Source of the DNA: Paenibacillus_AB sp036577625
GTDB taxonomy: Bacteria > Bacillota > Bacilli > Paenibacillales > NBRC-103111
NCBI RefSeq assembly: GCF_036577625.1
Contig: NZ_JARBDC010000069.1
Span: forward strand, 62,001-126,000
Reading direction: 5' to 3'
DNA: 64,000 nucleotides
Within the stretch, counting starts at the first letter, position 1. Every line of letters begins with the position of its first letter. The position numbers and the translations under genes were made by a program. The notes under the pieces are model-generated. The model ran no database searches. It worked only from the letters and a program-made list of their open reading frames with translations, and was not told the origin of the DNA. This document shows, one piece after another, positions 61,956-64,000 of the stretch.

Positions 61956-61961
61956 CGCTAC

Positions 61962-64000
61962 CTATCGGTATAACCGTATTTTCGCCGCGCTGCCGTCGGC
62001 GCTCTTCTCCACGACCTCGATCTTCAGCCCGTGCTGCGGCAGCACGCGCCCCGCGTCCGGATAAAGCGGGTTTCGGTAGCTGTTACTATCGTCGAATAGC
62101 GGTACGGCCTGCACGTACGTATCCGAGATCGACTTGTAGCTGACGTCGTAATGGAAGGGCGAGCTGTCCGACGTGTTGAAGGCGGCGTCATGAAGCTGGA
62201 ACTGCAGCTCGCCGAGCGAGCCGTCACTCCATTTCAGCACGTGCTGATCGGCATCGACAACGCCTAAAAACCCGCCTTCCATCGTCCAGTTGTTCACGCC
62301 GTACGTTTCGTCGACGTACCAGACAAGAAGTCCTTCGTCGTACGACAGGCCGTTGCCGTAACGGATCGAGCTCAGCCCGGCGTCGAATCCGGTATGCGTT
62401 CGCCACTCCAGCAAGTAGTAGCGGATCGTCCGGTCGATGCCGTCGCTTTTGATGAACCCGTTCAAAGTGAAAGCGGGAACGCCTTCCGCATTGTCCGTCA
62501 ACAGGACGTTGCCGTCGGCCGTTATGCGCAGATCGTCGACATAAAGGCCCAAGCTCCGGCTGTTGAAGAAGCGGTTGCCGTTCAGGGAGCCCGTGTACGT
62601 CGCCGAATCGGTCGTGAACCGGATGCGCAGTTCGATTTGCTGGCCGGCATAGGCAGATAAATTGAACGCCGCATCCACCCAAGTGCCGTACGTTTTGCCG
62701 CGAATGCCGACCGGTGTCGACGAGGTGGCGCCGAGTGTAATGTTGGTCAGGTTGCCCGGTACCGACGTCCATTGGGTCGCGCCGGCCGGCTTCACTTCGA
62801 CGGCGGCGAGGTCTTTCGCGCCGACGATATGGTACGACGCTTTGAAATTCAGCCATACTTGCGACCGGCCCCGCAAATCGACGGCCGCGGTCATCGTCGA
62901 ATCGACACCGTTCCCTCGCCCGCTGAAATAAGCATAAGTAGCGCTTTGGACCGTGGCCACACGGGTCGGCAAATTGACGCGAATGACGTCGTTATTCGTA
63001 CCCTTCATGGAAGCTTGGTCCAGAAGCAGCTCTAGACCGGTTGCGCTCAAAGCTTCGGCGTTCACCGCCGTCCCGCTCGACCAATTTCCCCCGAGCGTCG
63101 CCTGCAGGAACGCTTTGTCCCACGGGTTGAACCCGGACGGCGACGTCCCTGCCGGCTTGCCGGCCCACGCGCCTTTATCCATAATCGACCAGTACGAGAT
63201 CGGCGGCGCCGGCCGCTCGTCCGGCAAGCCCAGATCGTGCGCGTATTCGTGCGCGAGAATGCCGGGAGCGACCGCCTCGTCCACGACCATGTAGTTGAAC
63301 GCCTTCATCGTCGAGCCGGGAATCGGGTCGAAGTTCAGCATGCTCCATCTCCGGGCCCACAGGGCATCCGTGCCGATCAGACCGCCCCCCGTCTCTTCCC
63401 CGAGACCGGAGTGAATGACGTATAGATGGTCGATCACGCCGTCGGGCTCGTCGTAGATGCCGTCCTTGTCTAAATCGTACCGGTCCTCGACGTCAAACTG
63501 CGTCAGATCGACGGTCGGATCTTGTGCGGCCGCTTCCAAAGCTTCCTTGACAAGCTCGATGTAACGCTGCTGCGTCTCGGTGTTGGCCCCGTAATAGGAG
63601 GCCGATTTTTTGGCTTTGTACCAGCCGCCGACCTGGCCGGTCAGCGTGTAGCTTCCGCCGGACTGTTCCTCATAATATTGCCGAACGGATTGCAAGGCTT
63701 CGCCGTTTGGACCCGTATAACCGTTCGGGCTGAAAATCATGTTCTCATAGTGCTGATTCGAGTAGTCCGGGTAATAGTGGCTCGTTTCCTCCGGCTTGAG
63801 GCTGTTGTGGTAATAGTCGGGAAATTCGATCAGCAGCACGAGCAGCTTCGCTTCGCGCACCGGGCCGTTCCACGGCTCCGGCGTCGCCGGACTTACTCCG
63901 CCCCCCGTCAAGCCGTTTTTCCCGAACTGTCCGGGCGGGCCGTACACGGACGCCGTTAGCGACCGCATCTCCGCCATTTTGCGGACGCCCTCCGCGAACC
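61962..64000 (-). CDS. M6 family (immune inhibitor A-type) metalloprotease, 5' end missing
   Basis: At least 679 codons; the frame stays open to the window edge, and the N-terminal signal peptide is not in view. Catalytic zinc site HEYAHDLGLPD (H-E-x-x-H-D-L-G-x-P-D) with preceding active-site region VAPGIL; downstream region contains the MAM-like and C-terminal beta domains (about residues 330-670). Secreted protease of the InhA/ProV family. An internal ATG (63977) is not the start. Followed by a good terminator. Confidence 0.87.
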   Translation of the reverse strand, partial: FAEGVRKMAEMRSLTASVYGPPGQFGKNGLTGGGVSPATPEPWNGPVREAKLLVLLIEFPDYYHNSLKPEETSHYYPDYSNQHYENMIFSPNGYTGPNGEALQSVRQYYEEQSGGSYTLTGQVGGWYKAKKSASYYGANTETQQRYIELVKEALEAAAQDPTVDLTQFDVEDRYDLDKDGIYDEPDGVIDHLYVIHSGLGEETGGGLIGTDALWARRWSMLNFDPIPGSTMKAFNYMVVDEAVAPGILAHEYAHDLGLPDERPAPPISYWSIMDKGAWAGKPAGTSPSGFNPWDKAFLQATLGGNWSSGTAVNAEALSATGLELLLDQASMKGTNNDVIRVNLPTRVATVQSATYAYFSGRGNGVDSTMTAAVDLRGRSQVWLNFKASYHIVGAKDLAAVEVKPAGATQWTSVPGNLTNITLGATSSTPVGIRGKTYGTWVDAAFNLSAYAGQQIELRIRFTTDSATYTGSLNGNRFFNSRSLGLYVDDLRITADGNVLLTDNAEGVPAFTLNGFIKSDGIDRTIRYYLLEWRTHTGFDAGLSSIRYGNGLSYDEGLLVWYVDETYGVNNWTMEGGFLGVVDADQHVLKWSDGSLGELQFQLHDAAFNTSDSSPFHYDVSYKSISDTYVQAVPLFDDSNSYRNPLYPDAGRVLPQHGLKIEVVEKSADGSAAKIRLYR

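Overview
The window is high-GC, low-repeat chromosomal DNA from an endospore-forming Gram-positive bacterium, most likely a member of the Paenibacillaceae (Paenibacillus or Cohnella type). This rests on gene content: a gerA/gerB/gerC spore-germination locus, many carbohydrate ABC lipoproteins paired with membrane-anchored AraC regulators, LplB/YtcP-type permeases without a linked ATPase, GGAGG ribosome binding sites with frequent TTG/GTG starts, CcpA-like boxes, and an InhA-type M6 protease. I see no rRNA, tRNA, CRISPR array, phage or intact insertion sequence.

Layout. 1-8100: start of a WYL-type regulator (cut by the window edge), a secreted GHL10 glycoside hydrolase, a repeat-filled intergenic stretch, two Gfo/Idh/MocA oxidoreductases divergent from an AraC and a LacI regulator. 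8100-13100: VOC and Nudix proteins, then a germination operon in which gerA is frameshifted and gerC has an in-frame TGA while gerB is open. 13100-16560: AraC regulator, GH172 (DUF2961) hydrolase and a third Gfo/Idh/MocA enzyme. 16880-20520: sulfonate-type ABC transporter, ssuB and ssuC leftward and ssuA rightward, with a striking divergent control region of two matched promoters and two matched attenuator leaders. 20600-25450: D-2-hydroxyacid dehydrogenase and a heterodimeric ABC exporter. 25600-30170: LanFEG-like ABC transporter with its two-component system. 30300-38480: orphan solute-binding lipoprotein under a palindromic operator, a 913-residue secreted propeller protein, a methyltransferase, and a GntR/solute-binding fusion coupled to a VOC/DinB fusion. 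38480-39810: gene-free, rich in dispersed repeats. 39810-45750: complete sugar-transport operon (lipoprotein plus two permeases) divergent from a membrane AraC regulator. 45870-47900: frameshifted ParB-like gene and an ArsR/SRPBCC/PhnB operon. 47960-58720: three more solute-binding lipoproteins with a nitrilase-superfamily enzyme, a phosphatase-type EEP lipoprotein, a HAD phosphatase and two AraC regulators. 58700-64000: membrane protein, a decayed MATE gene downstream of tetR, a short AraC protein, and the C-terminal two thirds or more of an M6 protease.

How it fits together. The dominant theme is sensing, uptake and breakdown of complex glycans: secreted hydrolases, oxidoreductases of the type used on unusual sugars, five family-1-type solute-binding lipoproteins and seven AraC/LacI/GntR-type regulators. 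Only one permease pair and no MsmX-type ATPase are present, so the orphan binding proteins must use permeases elsewhere or act as sensors. The sulfur transporter, the antimicrobial-peptide-type ABC/two-component module and the decaying germination and MATE genes are separate stories. The least explained elements are the twin promoter/attenuator leaders at 18981-19393, which overlap short Cys-containing reading frames, and the dispersed intergenic repeats shared between 3226-3525, 18899-18961 and 38680-39680.
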